Assembly: GCF_002483315.1 (NCBI RefSeq)
Contig: NZ_DLHR01000012.1
Location: forward strand, 65,960-129,959
DNA from: Flavobacterium sp. UBA7663
Lineage (GTDB): Bacteria; Bacteroidota; Bacteroidia; Flavobacteriales; Flavobacteriaceae
Length of the DNA stretch: 64,000 nucleotides
Direction of reading: 5' to 3'
The notes under the pieces are model-generated. The model saw only the letters and a list, made by a program, of their open reading frames with translations, was not told where the DNA came from and ran no database searches. This document shows positions 18,601 to 26,672 of this stretch, in pieces. The translations under genes were made by a program, and so were the position numbers. Position 1 is the stretch's first letter. Each line of letters opens with the position of its first letter.

Positions 18601-19440
18601 CCATTACCAAATCCGTTTTTAAGTGCTACACAAAATATCCGTGTTGAAGTTATAAATCCATTAAATACAACTTGTAAAGCGTATTTGACAATTCCTTTAG
18701 TGGTTTACCCAGTTCCTGAAATTGAATTGTATGGGGATGAGCTAATTTGTAGCAACAATCCATTATTTACAAAAGAAATCAGTGCAGGATTATTAGATGA
18801 AACTATTGTTTCAAATTATACTTATCAATGGTTTTTGAATAATAATCCGATCAGTGGAGAAACAAATTATACATTAACTGTAAATACAGAAGGAATTTAT
18901 ACAGTCGAAATAACAAATTCCAATGGTTGTGTGCGAACCAGAACACTTACCGTTACAGCATCAAATATTGCAACAATTGAAAATGTTCAAGTGGTTGATT
19001 TGTCAGAAGAAAATTCCGTTACAGTTTTAATTACAGGATTAGGAGATTATGAATATAGTTTGGATAATGAAAATTTTCAAACATCTAACGTGTTTACCAA
19101 TATTGAAGCAGGAATTTATACCGTTTATGTGAAAGATTTAAATGGTTGCGGAGTTGCTATGGAAGAAATTAGTGTGCTTGGAATTCCAAATTATTTCACA
19201 CCAAATGGTGATGGTTATAATGACTATTGGAATATAAAAGGAATAAACAGCCGTTTCAATTCTAATACTATCATTTATATTTTTGATCGTTTTGGCAAAC
19301 TAGTAAAACAGATTAGTCCATTAGGTCAAGGGTGGGATGGAACCTTTAATGGAAATCAAATACCTTCATCAGATTACTGGTATTCAGTTCAGTTAGAAGA
19401 TGGACGAGTTGTAAAAGGGCATTTTAGTTTGAAGCGATAG
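15640..19440 (+). CDS. Large surface protein: PKD domain, six repeats, T9SS type B sorting domain
   Basis: A 1266-aa protein starting at GTG with a signal peptide (MKIYFSILFLMSMLVSHAQG). Residues about 25-370 contain beta-propeller-like sequence (GEANIWYFGQNAGLNFN, SPSGSKLAFTS, FSPDESILYIAN). A PKD domain follows (VWNFGDGNTSNSLSPTHTY). Next are six repeats of roughly 90-110 residues, each opening with C-D-(D/N) and D-G-x3-F-(N/D), for example ICDDNNDGFYNFDLT and QCDDNHDGIFPFNIT. The end (NYFTPNGDGYNDYWNIKG ... GHFSLKR) is the gliding-motility-associated CHU_C/T9SS type B domain. It is exported by the type IX system and probably acts as an adhesin. Confidence 0.9.
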   Translation: MKIYFSILFLMSMLVSHAQGEANIWYFGQNAGLNFNSGVPVALTNGQLVTDEGCATISNSSGQLLFYTDGITVYNRNHSVMLNGTGLMGHPSSVQSATIVPKPGSNNLFYVFTTPEESNPNGFRYSVVDMNLDGGNGAVTADKNILVYSPTAEHLGVTKHANGQDYWIITHGLNNNSFFAYKLTSLGLDLNPVVTNIGAILTGSTLDFFEAGSIKISPSGSKLAFTSVMDIAQLFDFNNLTGVLSNEITLLNEVGELVGAAFSPDESILYIANSFGKIYQFNMNAVDIPNSRITIHNGNIPGQLQLGPDNKIYIAFNNRTKLGVINNPNILGLGCNFVLDGIDLSGRLSKLGLPSFNQSFFAPSIRFQNACVGEATQFQLGNATATSAVWNFGDGNTSNSLSPTHTYTAPGTYTVSVTATSSSGTGVTTRDIIISAVPTATQPNNISICDDNNDGFYNFDLTSRKLAILNGQSESQFNVRYFANATNYSNNVVIANPISFPNTTAYQSQTIIAEVYNIANPNCKATTTFDIQVFESPRPSLSVSPIQLCDNTSFGTDTDGRVVFNLTNRQAAILNGQSPTNFTVSYYKDAALTDLISNPTSYVNSNLQETIYVKVANNQNTTCFATTSFQIEVFSLPVITTVASLKQCDDNNDGYSAFNLTQTNASLVVSTTGLTFSYFETSTEAQSNTNPILNFTAYTNQTVSTDQVFIRVQNSNGCFRIATLNLVVSTTQISNSIQEHFYVCDDVASGSITDGIATFDFSSANAQIASQYPSGQLLDITYYRNVTDALAEQNAISDISNYTNIGYPNTQNIYVRVDSQLNNECIGLGHHITLHVERIPIIQPQTYTQCDDNHDGIFPFNITNLQSDVLNGLTNVTLSYWDANNNPLPSPLPNPFNTTSQTIRVRATNNTTSACFYESTITFKVDDLPEAFAIPTSLTTVCDDEANPVNQDGVFPFDTTSFQNTILGTQTGMIVNYFDGNGNSLSSPLPNPFLSATQNIRVEVINPLNTTCKAYLTIPLVVYPVPEIELYGDELICSNNPLFTKEISAGLLDETIVSNYTYQWFLNNNPISGETNYTLTVNTEGIYTVEITNSNGCVRTRTLTVTASNIATIENVQVVDLSEENSVTVLITGLGDYEYSLDNENFQTSNVFTNIEAGIYTVYVKDLNGCGVAMEEISVLGIPNYFTPNGDGYNDYWNIKGINSRFNSNTIIYIFDRFGKLVKQISPLGQGWDGTFNGNQIPSSDYWYSVQLEDGRVVKGHFSLKR

Positions 19441-19475
19441 GAAATAAATTAGTTAGTAAAAATTATATACAATGA

Positions 19476-19509
19476 AAAACCCTGTAAAATCAATGTTTTA
19501 CAGGGTTTT
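19476..19509. terminator. Strong hairpin terminator after the T9SS surface protein
   Basis: A 14-bp perfect stem, AAAACCCTGTAAAA / TTTTACAGGGTTTT, loop TCAATG. The A and T flanks allow it to work in both directions. Confidence 0.8.
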
Positions 19510-19512
19510 CCG

Positions 19513-19532
19513 TGGACTAGATAAGAATTGAA
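19513..19532 (-). other. Possible tRNA 3'-end fragment (old attachment site)
   Basis: On the minus strand the sequence TTCAATT-CTTAT-CTAGTCC-A has the form of a T-loop, T-stem 3' strand, acceptor 3' strand and discriminator base, and is followed 3 nt later by the hairpin terminator at 19476-19509. The 5' half of a T-arm is missing. It may be an att scar of another element; no matching tRNA is in the window. Confidence 0.3.
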
Positions 19533-19558
19533 CTACCAAATATTTTTTGAAAATTTAA

Positions 19559-19780
19559 AAAGATAAAATAGAAGCTTTTTTAGCATCAATCAATAACTTT
19601 ATTGATCAAAAATATCCTGCAATTGGAATTCGTATTAAATCTGATTTTGTTGAAGAAATTAAAATTGATTTTTTTGATATTGAGGAAAAAATTGAAATTT
19701 GGATTGAAGAAAATGGCGGTATTGAAAATTTAATAGAAAAATTAAATTTGAATAAATGCGAATGGACAACATACGTTTAG
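19559..19780 (+). pseudogene. 5'-truncated remnant of an unknown gene
   Basis: A 73-codon open frame with no start codon (DKIEAFLASINNFIDQKYPA ... NLNKCEWTTYV-stop) preceded at once by a TAA. Its composition is that of a real protein. It abuts the tRNA-like fragment, as if cut at a recombination junction. No family recognised. Confidence 0.45.
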
Positions 19781-19899
19781 CAAGATTGCGAATTTTGTGG
19801 AAAATTCACGTTTCTATATAAGTAAAGCATTGTAGTGTTTTGATATTTAGATGTTTAATTAAATTAAAAACGTTTGAAAATGTTTTAATTCGTTTAAAA

Positions 19900-19931
19900 A
19901 TGCATAAATATCTTTAAAATGTTTTATGCAT
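19900..19931 (-). terminator. Hairpin at the 3' end of the leftward hypothetical gene
   Basis: ATGCATAAA / TTTATGCAT stem (9 bp) with a 14-nt loop, overlapping the stop codon of the minus-strand gene. The flanking DNA carries several GTTT(G/A)AAAATG-like repeats. Confidence 0.4.
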
Positions 19932-20349
19932 AGAAAACATCTGGAAATTCTACAACAAGTTTACCTTGTAAAGTAGGATGACTATCATCACCCATTCCAA
20001 AGGTTACATTAGATTCAAGACCATTCTTTGACCTATAAAAAGTAATAGGATTATCTACATCTTCTACAAAGGTAATGGCACCTATTACAATTTCATCAGT
20101 ATAGGATTCATAAAGTAAAACTTCTGAATTAATGAAATGATAACCATAGATCTCAATAGGTTCAAAATCATCTTCCGATTCAGGTATAATACAACATCCA
20201 GCTTTATAATGTGGATTTGTATTTAAAACTTGAATCCATAAAGATTGACCTTTAAATCCTAACACCACAAAATAAAAATCTTCTTCCAAAAGAGATCTTC
20301 TTTGTTTTTTGTATCGAATTATCTGACCTACGGTAAATTGACTTTTCAT
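19924..20349 (-). CDS. Hypothetical protein, 141 aa
   Basis: A soluble protein beginning MKSQFTVGQIIRYKKQRRSL, without signal peptide or membrane segments. The N-terminal beta-rich pattern (VGQIIRYKK ... FYFVVLGFKGQSLWIQVLN) could be an SH3-like barrel, but no family is recognised. It is transcribed against its neighbours, upstream of the defence operon and divergent from it, so it might be a regulator or a further defence gene. Function unknown. Confidence 0.65.
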   Translation of the reverse strand: MKSQFTVGQIIRYKKQRRSLLEEDFYFVVLGFKGQSLWIQVLNTNPHYKAGCCIIPESEDDFEPIEIYGYHFINSEVLLYESYTDEIVIGAITFVEDVDNPITFYRSKNGLESNVTFGMGDDSHPTLQGKLVVEFPDVFYA

Positions 20350-20523
20350 TTTTGAATCATATCAATAAAAATACGAAAAAAGGATTAATCATTTCCTTTT
20401 GATTGAATTTTTTTAATGTATCTACATCTTAAAAATTATTCTAAAAAGTATATTAAAATATTAAATTAAATAAAAGAATGACCTGTTTACGGATTTCCAC
20501 ATTTTTTTATCAAGACCTTTATT

Positions 20524-20607
20524 TACTTTAGCTCCCAAAGGTACCCCCGTAAAAATACCTAGTTTGAAAATCAGGTATTTTTACGGGTTGTATAGGTGCT
20601 TTTTTTT
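20524..20607 (+). promoter_or_regulatory. Leader of the defence operon: promoter-like box, GGTACCCCCG motif and 15-bp inverted repeat
   Basis: TACTTTAG (20524-20531) is a weak -7 candidate. GGTACCCCCGTAAAAATAC (20540-20558) repeats the motif at the response-regulator promoter. CCCGTAAAAATACCT (20546-20560) and its exact complement (20573-20587) form a 15-bp stem with a 12-nt loop; a T8 run follows 12 nt later. The element could act as an operator in DNA or as a stem-loop in the mRNA leader. Confidence 0.6.
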
Positions 20608-20649
20608 CGTTAAGTTTGAGGGTTTATACTACATATTTAAAATTAATAA

Positions 20650-23600
20650 ATGAAATTCAACGAAGATTCTCGTGTAAAAATACCAGCCTTATTACATTTA
20701 ATACGTTTGGGGTATCAGTATATTCCTTTGAATGAACAGAATAGAATTGAAAGTAATAATATTTTCTCTTCAATTTTCATTCCTAAGATTTCGGCTTTAA
20801 ATGGAATATCAGAACAAGAGGCGCAACGAATTTTAGATGAAATCAATCTGGAGTTGGATTATGAAGACTTGGGAAAAAAGTTTTACGAGAGATTGACTTC
20901 AACTTCAGGAGTCAAATTGATTGATTTTGAAAATTTCAGCAACAATGAATTTCACGTTACCACAGAATTAACTTGTAAATCGGGAGATGAGGAGTTTCGT
21001 CCAGATATTACGGTTTTAATCAATGGAATGCCTTTGGCTTTTATTGAAGTGAAAAAACCTCACAATCAAGAAGGCGTTATCAAAGAAAGAACTCGAATTA
21101 ATCAGCGTTTTAAAAATAAACACTTTAGACGTTTTGCTAATATTACCCAGTTGTTGGTTTTCTCTAACAATATGGAATATGAAGATGGTATTGTAGAACC
21201 AATTTTTGGAGCCTTCTATGCTACGCCTGCTTATGAAAATGTTAATTTCAATTATTTTAGAGAAGATGCAGATTATCCTGTTCAACAAAAGTTGAAGGAT
21301 ATTGATGATAAGAACGAAAACGAACTTTTAAAAGATAACAACTTGATTGTTATTAAAAATAGTCCTGAATACATTACCAATAAACAATCGAATACGCCAA
21401 CGAATCGAATTTTAACTTCTTTGTTTAGTAAAGAACGTTTGAAATTTGTTTTACAATACGCCATTGTTTATGTGGAAGAAGAAGTAACAGGAAAAGTAGC
21501 GTATCAAAAGCACATCATGCGTTATCCGCAGTTATTTGCCACACAAGCTATTGCAACTAAAATTGATGCAGGACAAAACAAAGGGATTATTTGGCATACG
21601 CAAGGTTCAGGAAAAACGGCTTTAGCTTATTATAATGTTAAACACTTAACGGATTATTACGCCAAGAAACAAGTTATTCCAAAATTCTATTTTATAGTTG
21701 ACCGATTGGATTTATTAATTCAAGCTTCAAGCGAATTTGCTAATAGAGGTTTGAAAGTAAAACAAGTCAATTCCAAGCAAGATTTTATTGCTGACTTAAA
21801 AGTAGTGGGTGCTATTCATAATGATAGCGGAGTTCCTGAAATTACGGTGGTGAATATTCAGAAATTTTCAGAAGATGCCATTGCAGTTAAGGATATTAGC
21901 TATGACATTAACATTCAACGTGTATATTTCTTAGACGAGGCACACAGAAGTTATAATCCCAAAGGAAATTATTTAGCGAATCTGATTAATTCAGACCGTT
22001 CTGCGGTGATTATTGCTTTAACAGGAACGCCTTTATTAAAAGAAGTTGCTAAAGAATACGATTCTAAAATGTTATTTGGTAATTACTTTCACAAGTATTA
22101 CTACAACATGTCGATTGCTGATGGTTATACGTTACGTTTGATTCGTGAACAAATTGAAGGTAACTTCAAAATGGAAATGAAAGAAGTAATGGATCAAATC
22201 AAAGTATTACAAGGCGATATTAGTACACGTCAGATTTATGCGCATCCAAAATTTGCGCAACCATTACTAGATTATATCGTAAATGATTTAATTAAATTCA
22301 GACGTGAACAACAAGATACTTCTTTGGGAGGAATGGTGGTTTGTGATTCAGCGAATCAAGCAAAAGAATTGTTTCGATTGTTTGAGGAAAAATATGGCGA
22401 ACAAGAAACGGATGCTAGTATTTTAATGGCAGCCGAACCGCCTGAAAAATATGGAAATCACGATGAACCAAAATTGACTGCTGCTTTAATCTTACACGAT
22501 GAAAACGACAAAGCCATTCGTAAAGAATTAATATCCACCTATAAAAAAGGAAAGGTTGATTTGTTGTTTGTTTACAACATGTTGCTGACTGGTTTTGATG
22601 CCAAACGATTAAAGAAATTGTATTTGGCTCGTGTAATTCAAGACCACAATTTATTACAAACCTTGACTCGAGTTAATAGACCATATAAAAAATATCAATA
22701 CGGCTATGTGGTTGATTTTGCTGATATTTCAAAAGCTTTTGACCGAACTAACAAAATGTATTTTGATGAATTGCAAGAACAACTAGGCGATGAAATGGAA
22801 ATGTATTCGCATTTGTTTAAATCGGAAGAAGAAATTCAAAAGGAAATTCAGGAGATTAAAGAAACGCTTTTCCATTACGATACCCAAAATAGAGAGTTGT
22901 TCTCACAACAAATCGCCCAACTTACAGATAAAAACGAGTTGTTGCGCTTGATTAAAGCCTTACGTACGGCTAAAGAATTGAAAAATATTATTGCAGTTAA
23001 CGGATATGAAGCTTTAGATGGTGTTGCTGATTTTGATATTTGGAATCGCTTGTTATTAGAAGCACAAAGTCGATTAGATAACTTAAATTTTGTGGAGAGC
23101 ATTGGAAATGAAGAGGCTTCTGCTAATTTATTGAACACTGCTTTAGAAGATGTGATTTTTCAATTCATCAAAGTTGATGAAAGCGAGTTAGTATTAGCTG
23201 ATGAGTTCAAAAATATATTACGCAAAACAAGGGAATCGCTTCAAAATAATTTTGACCAAATCGACCCACAATTTGTAAGTTTGCGTGAAGAGCTAGAACG
23301 TATTTTCAAAAAGAAAAATTTGAGCGAAGTTACGCAAGCCGATATGATTGAAAACATGCATTTACTCCAAAAAATCTACGACCAAGCCAAAGAATTGAAT
23401 CGTAAAAATGCACTGTTAAAAGCAAAGTATATCAATGATGAAAAATATACTCGTATTCATAAGAGATTGAGCGAAAAAGGAACCCTTAACGCTAAAGAAA
23501 TGCAATTGCATAATGCCTTAATGCAAGTAAAACAACAAGTAGATAATAAATTAGAAGGACAAGAAGATATTATGAAAAACGAAGCTTTCTTTAAACGTTA

Positions 23601-23724
23601 TTTATTGCAATTAGTGGTTCAGGAATTTAAGAAAAATGAAAACATTCCATTGGATTTTCCTACTACTGAAACCATCAATAATTTAATAGTGAACGAATAT
23701 TTACAACAATATCAATACCGATAG
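20650..23724 (+). CDS. hsdR: Type I restriction enzyme, R (motor/nuclease) subunit
   Basis: A 1024-aa protein. The N-terminal PD-(D/E)xK nuclease is visible as D-ITVLINGMPLAFIEVKKP (about residues 118-136). The SF2 translocase has Walker A WHTQGSGKTA (about 315-324), DEAH (about 428) and motif III TGTP (about 456). The C-terminal helical part (about 700-1000) would join the HsdM2S core. It pulls DNA past the bound complex and cuts away from the recognition site. Length is normal for the family. It opens a long co-directional operon; hsdM follows after 5 nt. A 15-bp inverted repeat in the leader lies about 65 bp before the ATG. Confidence 0.95.
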   Translation: MKFNEDSRVKIPALLHLIRLGYQYIPLNEQNRIESNNIFSSIFIPKISALNGISEQEAQRILDEINLELDYEDLGKKFYERLTSTSGVKLIDFENFSNNEFHVTTELTCKSGDEEFRPDITVLINGMPLAFIEVKKPHNQEGVIKERTRINQRFKNKHFRRFANITQLLVFSNNMEYEDGIVEPIFGAFYATPAYENVNFNYFREDADYPVQQKLKDIDDKNENELLKDNNLIVIKNSPEYITNKQSNTPTNRILTSLFSKERLKFVLQYAIVYVEEEVTGKVAYQKHIMRYPQLFATQAIATKIDAGQNKGIIWHTQGSGKTALAYYNVKHLTDYYAKKQVIPKFYFIVDRLDLLIQASSEFANRGLKVKQVNSKQDFIADLKVVGAIHNDSGVPEITVVNIQKFSEDAIAVKDISYDINIQRVYFLDEAHRSYNPKGNYLANLINSDRSAVIIALTGTPLLKEVAKEYDSKMLFGNYFHKYYYNMSIADGYTLRLIREQIEGNFKMEMKEVMDQIKVLQGDISTRQIYAHPKFAQPLLDYIVNDLIKFRREQQDTSLGGMVVCDSANQAKELFRLFEEKYGEQETDASILMAAEPPEKYGNHDEPKLTAALILHDENDKAIRKELISTYKKGKVDLLFVYNMLLTGFDAKRLKKLYLARVIQDHNLLQTLTRVNRPYKKYQYGYVVDFADISKAFDRTNKMYFDELQEQLGDEMEMYSHLFKSEEEIQKEIQEIKETLFHYDTQNRELFSQQIAQLTDKNELLRLIKALRTAKELKNIIAVNGYEALDGVADFDIWNRLLLEAQSRLDNLNFVESIGNEEASANLLNTALEDVIFQFIKVDESELVLADEFKNILRKTRESLQNNFDQIDPQFVSLREELERIFKKKNLSEVTQADMIENMHLLQKIYDQAKELNRKNALLKAKYINDEKYTRIHKRLSEKGTLNAKEMQLHNALMQVKQQVDNKLEGQEDIMKNEAFFKRYLLQLVVQEFKKNENIPLDFPTTETINNLIVNEYLQQYQYR

Positions 23725-23729
23725 AAAAA

Positions 23730-25346
23730 ATGACGCAGGATATTAACTTCATGACCAAAACAAAAGCACTGATTGATAACTTAAAAAGTGTGTGTGCAAA
23801 TTATGGCTTGGGAAATGATGGAAACGAATTTAAAATTATTACCCAAGTATTTTTATACAAGTTCTTAAATGATAAGTTTCGCTATGCGGTGAAACAAGAA
23901 AAACCTGAACTAGACCAAGCGGAGAATTTTTCAAAAGCTTTAATAGATTTAAGCGAAGATGAATACCAATTCTTAATTGCGAGTTTAGACCCCAATATTC
24001 CTCGTTTACGTCCAGAGCATTTGATTTCGCATTTATTTGTGAAACAAAACGATAGTGATTTTGCGAAAACCTTTGATGATACCTTACGTCAGATTTCGAT
24101 AGAAAATGCCGAAGTATTCTCGGTTAAATCGTTCTCAGGTGCGAAAGACACTTTGTTTGATGAGTTAACACAATATATTTCAGATAGTTCACAGCGTGAT
24201 GCTTTTGCTAAAGCATTAATTAATAAGCTGTTTGAATTTAGTTTTGAAGAAATGTTCGAGCAGAAATACGATTTCTTTGCTACTATTTTTGAATACTTAA
24301 TTAAAGATTATAATACCGACTCTGGAGGAAAATATGCTGAATATTATACGCCTCATGCTGTAGCACGTATTATGGCACAAATTATGGTGCCAGCACCTGT
24401 AAAAGGAGCAAAAGTATATGACCCAAGTGCGGGTTCGGGGACGCTTTTAATGAGTATAGCTCATCAAATTGGAGAAGAAAATTGTACGATTTACTCGGAA
24501 GATATTTCGCAGAAATCGAGTAATATGTTGCGTTTGAATTTGGTATTAAATAACTTAACGCATTCGATACCCAATATCATTAAAACTAATACCATAGCAC
24601 AACCTACTTACTTAGATACTAAGTTTGATTACATTGTTTCGAATCCTCCGTTTAAATTGAATTTTTCTGATTTTCATACCGATTTAGATAAAGATACTTT
24701 CAAAAAACGATTCTTTGCAGGTATTCCAAAAATACCAAATAAAGACAAAGACAAAATGGCGATTTATTTATTGTTCATACAGCATATTATGTTTAGTTTG
24801 AGTGATACGGGTAAAGCGGCTATTGTAGTTCCTACAGGTTTTATTACGGCACAAAGTGGTATTGAAAAGAAGATTAGAGAACGTTTGATAACCAATGGTT
24901 GGTTGCGTGGTGTGGTGAGTATGCCTTCTAATATTTTTGCGACTACTGGCACCAATGTTTCGGTGTTATTTTTAGACAAAGAAGCGGATAGCGAGCATAT
25001 CGTTTTATTGGATGCTTCTAAATTAGGAGAAACAGTTACTGAAGGAAAAAATCAACGAACCGTTTTAACACTGATAGAAGAACGATTAATCATTGATACA
25101 TTGAATAACAAAAAAGCGGTAAAAGATTTAGCCGTTGTAGTGTCTAAAGAAGAAATAGCAGCAAAAAGCTACTCGTTCTCAGCAGGGCAATATTTTGAAG
25201 TAAAAATTGAATATACATATATTACTCCTGAAGAGTTTGCAAATAAAATGAAAACCTTTGAAACTAATTTAAGTGAACTTTTTAATGAAAGTAAGACCTT
25301 GGAAATAGAGATTCAAAATAATTTGAAAGGGTTGAAGTATGAATAA
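23730..25346 (+). CDS. hsdM: Type I restriction-modification DNA methyltransferase (N6-adenine)
   Basis: A 538-aa protein with the HsdM N-terminal helical domain followed by the methylase fold. Motif I (YDPSAGSGTLL, about residue 230) binds S-adenosylmethionine and motif IV NPPF (about residue 304) is the adenine-N6 catalytic site. Two copies with one HsdS form the modification enzyme that protects host sites; HsdR joins for restriction. It overlaps hsdS by 8 bp, suggesting translational coupling. Complete and of normal length. Confidence 0.95.
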   Translation: MTQDINFMTKTKALIDNLKSVCANYGLGNDGNEFKIITQVFLYKFLNDKFRYAVKQEKPELDQAENFSKALIDLSEDEYQFLIASLDPNIPRLRPEHLISHLFVKQNDSDFAKTFDDTLRQISIENAEVFSVKSFSGAKDTLFDELTQYISDSSQRDAFAKALINKLFEFSFEEMFEQKYDFFATIFEYLIKDYNTDSGGKYAEYYTPHAVARIMAQIMVPAPVKGAKVYDPSAGSGTLLMSIAHQIGEENCTIYSEDISQKSSNMLRLNLVLNNLTHSIPNIIKTNTIAQPTYLDTKFDYIVSNPPFKLNFSDFHTDLDKDTFKKRFFAGIPKIPNKDKDKMAIYLLFIQHIMFSLSDTGKAAIVVPTGFITAQSGIEKKIRERLITNGWLRGVVSMPSNIFATTGTNVSVLFLDKEADSEHIVLLDASKLGETVTEGKNQRTVLTLIEERLIIDTLNNKKAVKDLAVVVSKEEIAAKSYSFSAGQYFEVKIEYTYITPEEFANKMKTFETNLSELFNESKTLEIEIQNNLKGLKYE

Positions 25347-26670
25347 TTGGAAACAAATATCAATAGGTGAATTTGTGGATTTCAATCCATCAGAATCAAT
25401 ACCTAAAGGTAAATTGGTAAAAAAAATTCCAATGGCAAAACTTACTGAATTTGTTCGTAAAATTAATGGATATGAATATGCGGAATACAATAGTGGACCA
25501 AAATTTAGAAATTTTGATACATTAGTTGCAAAAATAACACCTTGTTTAGAAAATGGTAAAACAGCATTTGTAGATATACTAGAAGAAAATGAAATAGCGT
25601 TTGGTTCATCAGAATTTATCGTGCTTAGAGAAAATAAAAATTCTACAAGTGAATTTGTGTACTATCTAGCTAAAAGCCCTGTTTTTAGAGAACGTGCAAT
25701 AAACTGTATGGAAGGAACTTCTGGTCGTAAAAGAGTAAATGAAGGTGCTTTAAAAAGACAGGAAATTATAGTTCCTGATAAACCAACCCAACAAAAAATT
25801 GCTAAAGTCCTTTCTGATTTAGATGCTAAAATTGAGTTGAACAACAAAATTAATTCAGCGTTAGAAGCTATGGCTAAGACTTTGTATGATTATTGGTTTG
25901 TGCAGTTTGATTTTCCAGATTCTAATGGTAAACCTTATAAATCTTCCGGTGGTAAAATGGTTTGGAATGCCGAGTTGAAAAGTGAGATTCCTAAAGGATG
26001 GGAGGTTAAATCTCTAAGTTATATTTGTGAAATTATCAATGGTTATGCATTTAAAAGTGAATGGTATACTGATTCAGGCGTTAAAATTATAAGAACAAAA
26101 AACTTTGAAAATGGTTATGTTGATTTAAATGATTTGGTTTTTTTAGATAATGAATTTGCAAAGCAATTTGATAAATATCAATTGAAAACATATGATTTTT
26201 TAATGGTTATGGTTGGAGCTTCAACTGGAAAACATTGTACTGTCAATTCTAATATTTTACCAGCTCTACAGAATCAAAATATGTGGCGCTTTATTTCTAA
26301 AATAGAAAATCAGCAATTGTTTTTAAATTTAAAATTAGAAAGAATTGTACTGGAATTAGAGAATACAACTAATGGTAGTGCAAGAGGATTTTTTCAAAAA
26401 GACAGTTTTTTAAGTAAAATTGTAGAAGTCCCTAATCAAGATTTAATAGAAAATTTTTGCAATAAAATAAATAGTGTTTTTAAAAGAATTGATAACAATT
26501 TAAAAGAAAACCAAGAACTCGCCTCGTTACGAGATTGGTTGTTGCCTATGTTGATGAATGGGCAGGTTACGGTGGCTTCGACAAGCTCAGCCACCGAAAA
26601 AGGTTATGAGGTTGAGGATAGCGAGTTGGGAATGGTTGCGGAGGATAAGGTTGAATGTAAAAAGAATTAA
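25339..26670 (+). CDS. hsdS: Type I restriction-modification specificity subunit
   Basis: A 443-aa protein with two target-recognition domains (about residues 5-150 and 205-390) separated by conserved coiled helices (IAKVLSDLDAKIELNNKINS; LRDWLLPMLMNGQ), the normal bipartite HsdS layout that reads the two halves of the target site. The tail after LMNGQ is odd: it encodes VASTSSAT from a REP-like hairpin sequence that has entered the gene, then a short acidic end. The tail should lie outside the recognition domains, so the protein is probably active. Confidence 0.92.
   Translation: MNNWKQISIGEFVDFNPSESIPKGKLVKKIPMAKLTEFVRKINGYEYAEYNSGPKFRNFDTLVAKITPCLENGKTAFVDILEENEIAFGSSEFIVLRENKNSTSEFVYYLAKSPVFRERAINCMEGTSGRKRVNEGALKRQEIIVPDKPTQQKIAKVLSDLDAKIELNNKINSALEAMAKTLYDYWFVQFDFPDSNGKPYKSSGGKMVWNAELKSEIPKGWEVKSLSYICEIINGYAFKSEWYTDSGVKIIRTKNFENGYVDLNDLVFLDNEFAKQFDKYQLKTYDFLMVMVGASTGKHCTVNSNILPALQNQNMWRFISKIENQQLFLNLKLERIVLELENTTNGSARGFFQKDSFLSKIVEVPNQDLIENFCNKINSVFKRIDNNLKENQELASLRDWLLPMLMNGQVTVASTSSATEKGYEVEDSELGMVAEDKVECKKN
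26571..26595. repeat. REP-like palindrome inside the hsdS 3' end
   Basis: GGTGGCT-TCGACAAGCTC-AGCCACC has a 7-bp stem and the CTTCGACAAGCTCAG core that is common as a dispersed repeat in many genomes. Here it is read in frame as part of HsdS. Confidence 0.6.
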
Positions 26671-26672
26671 GG

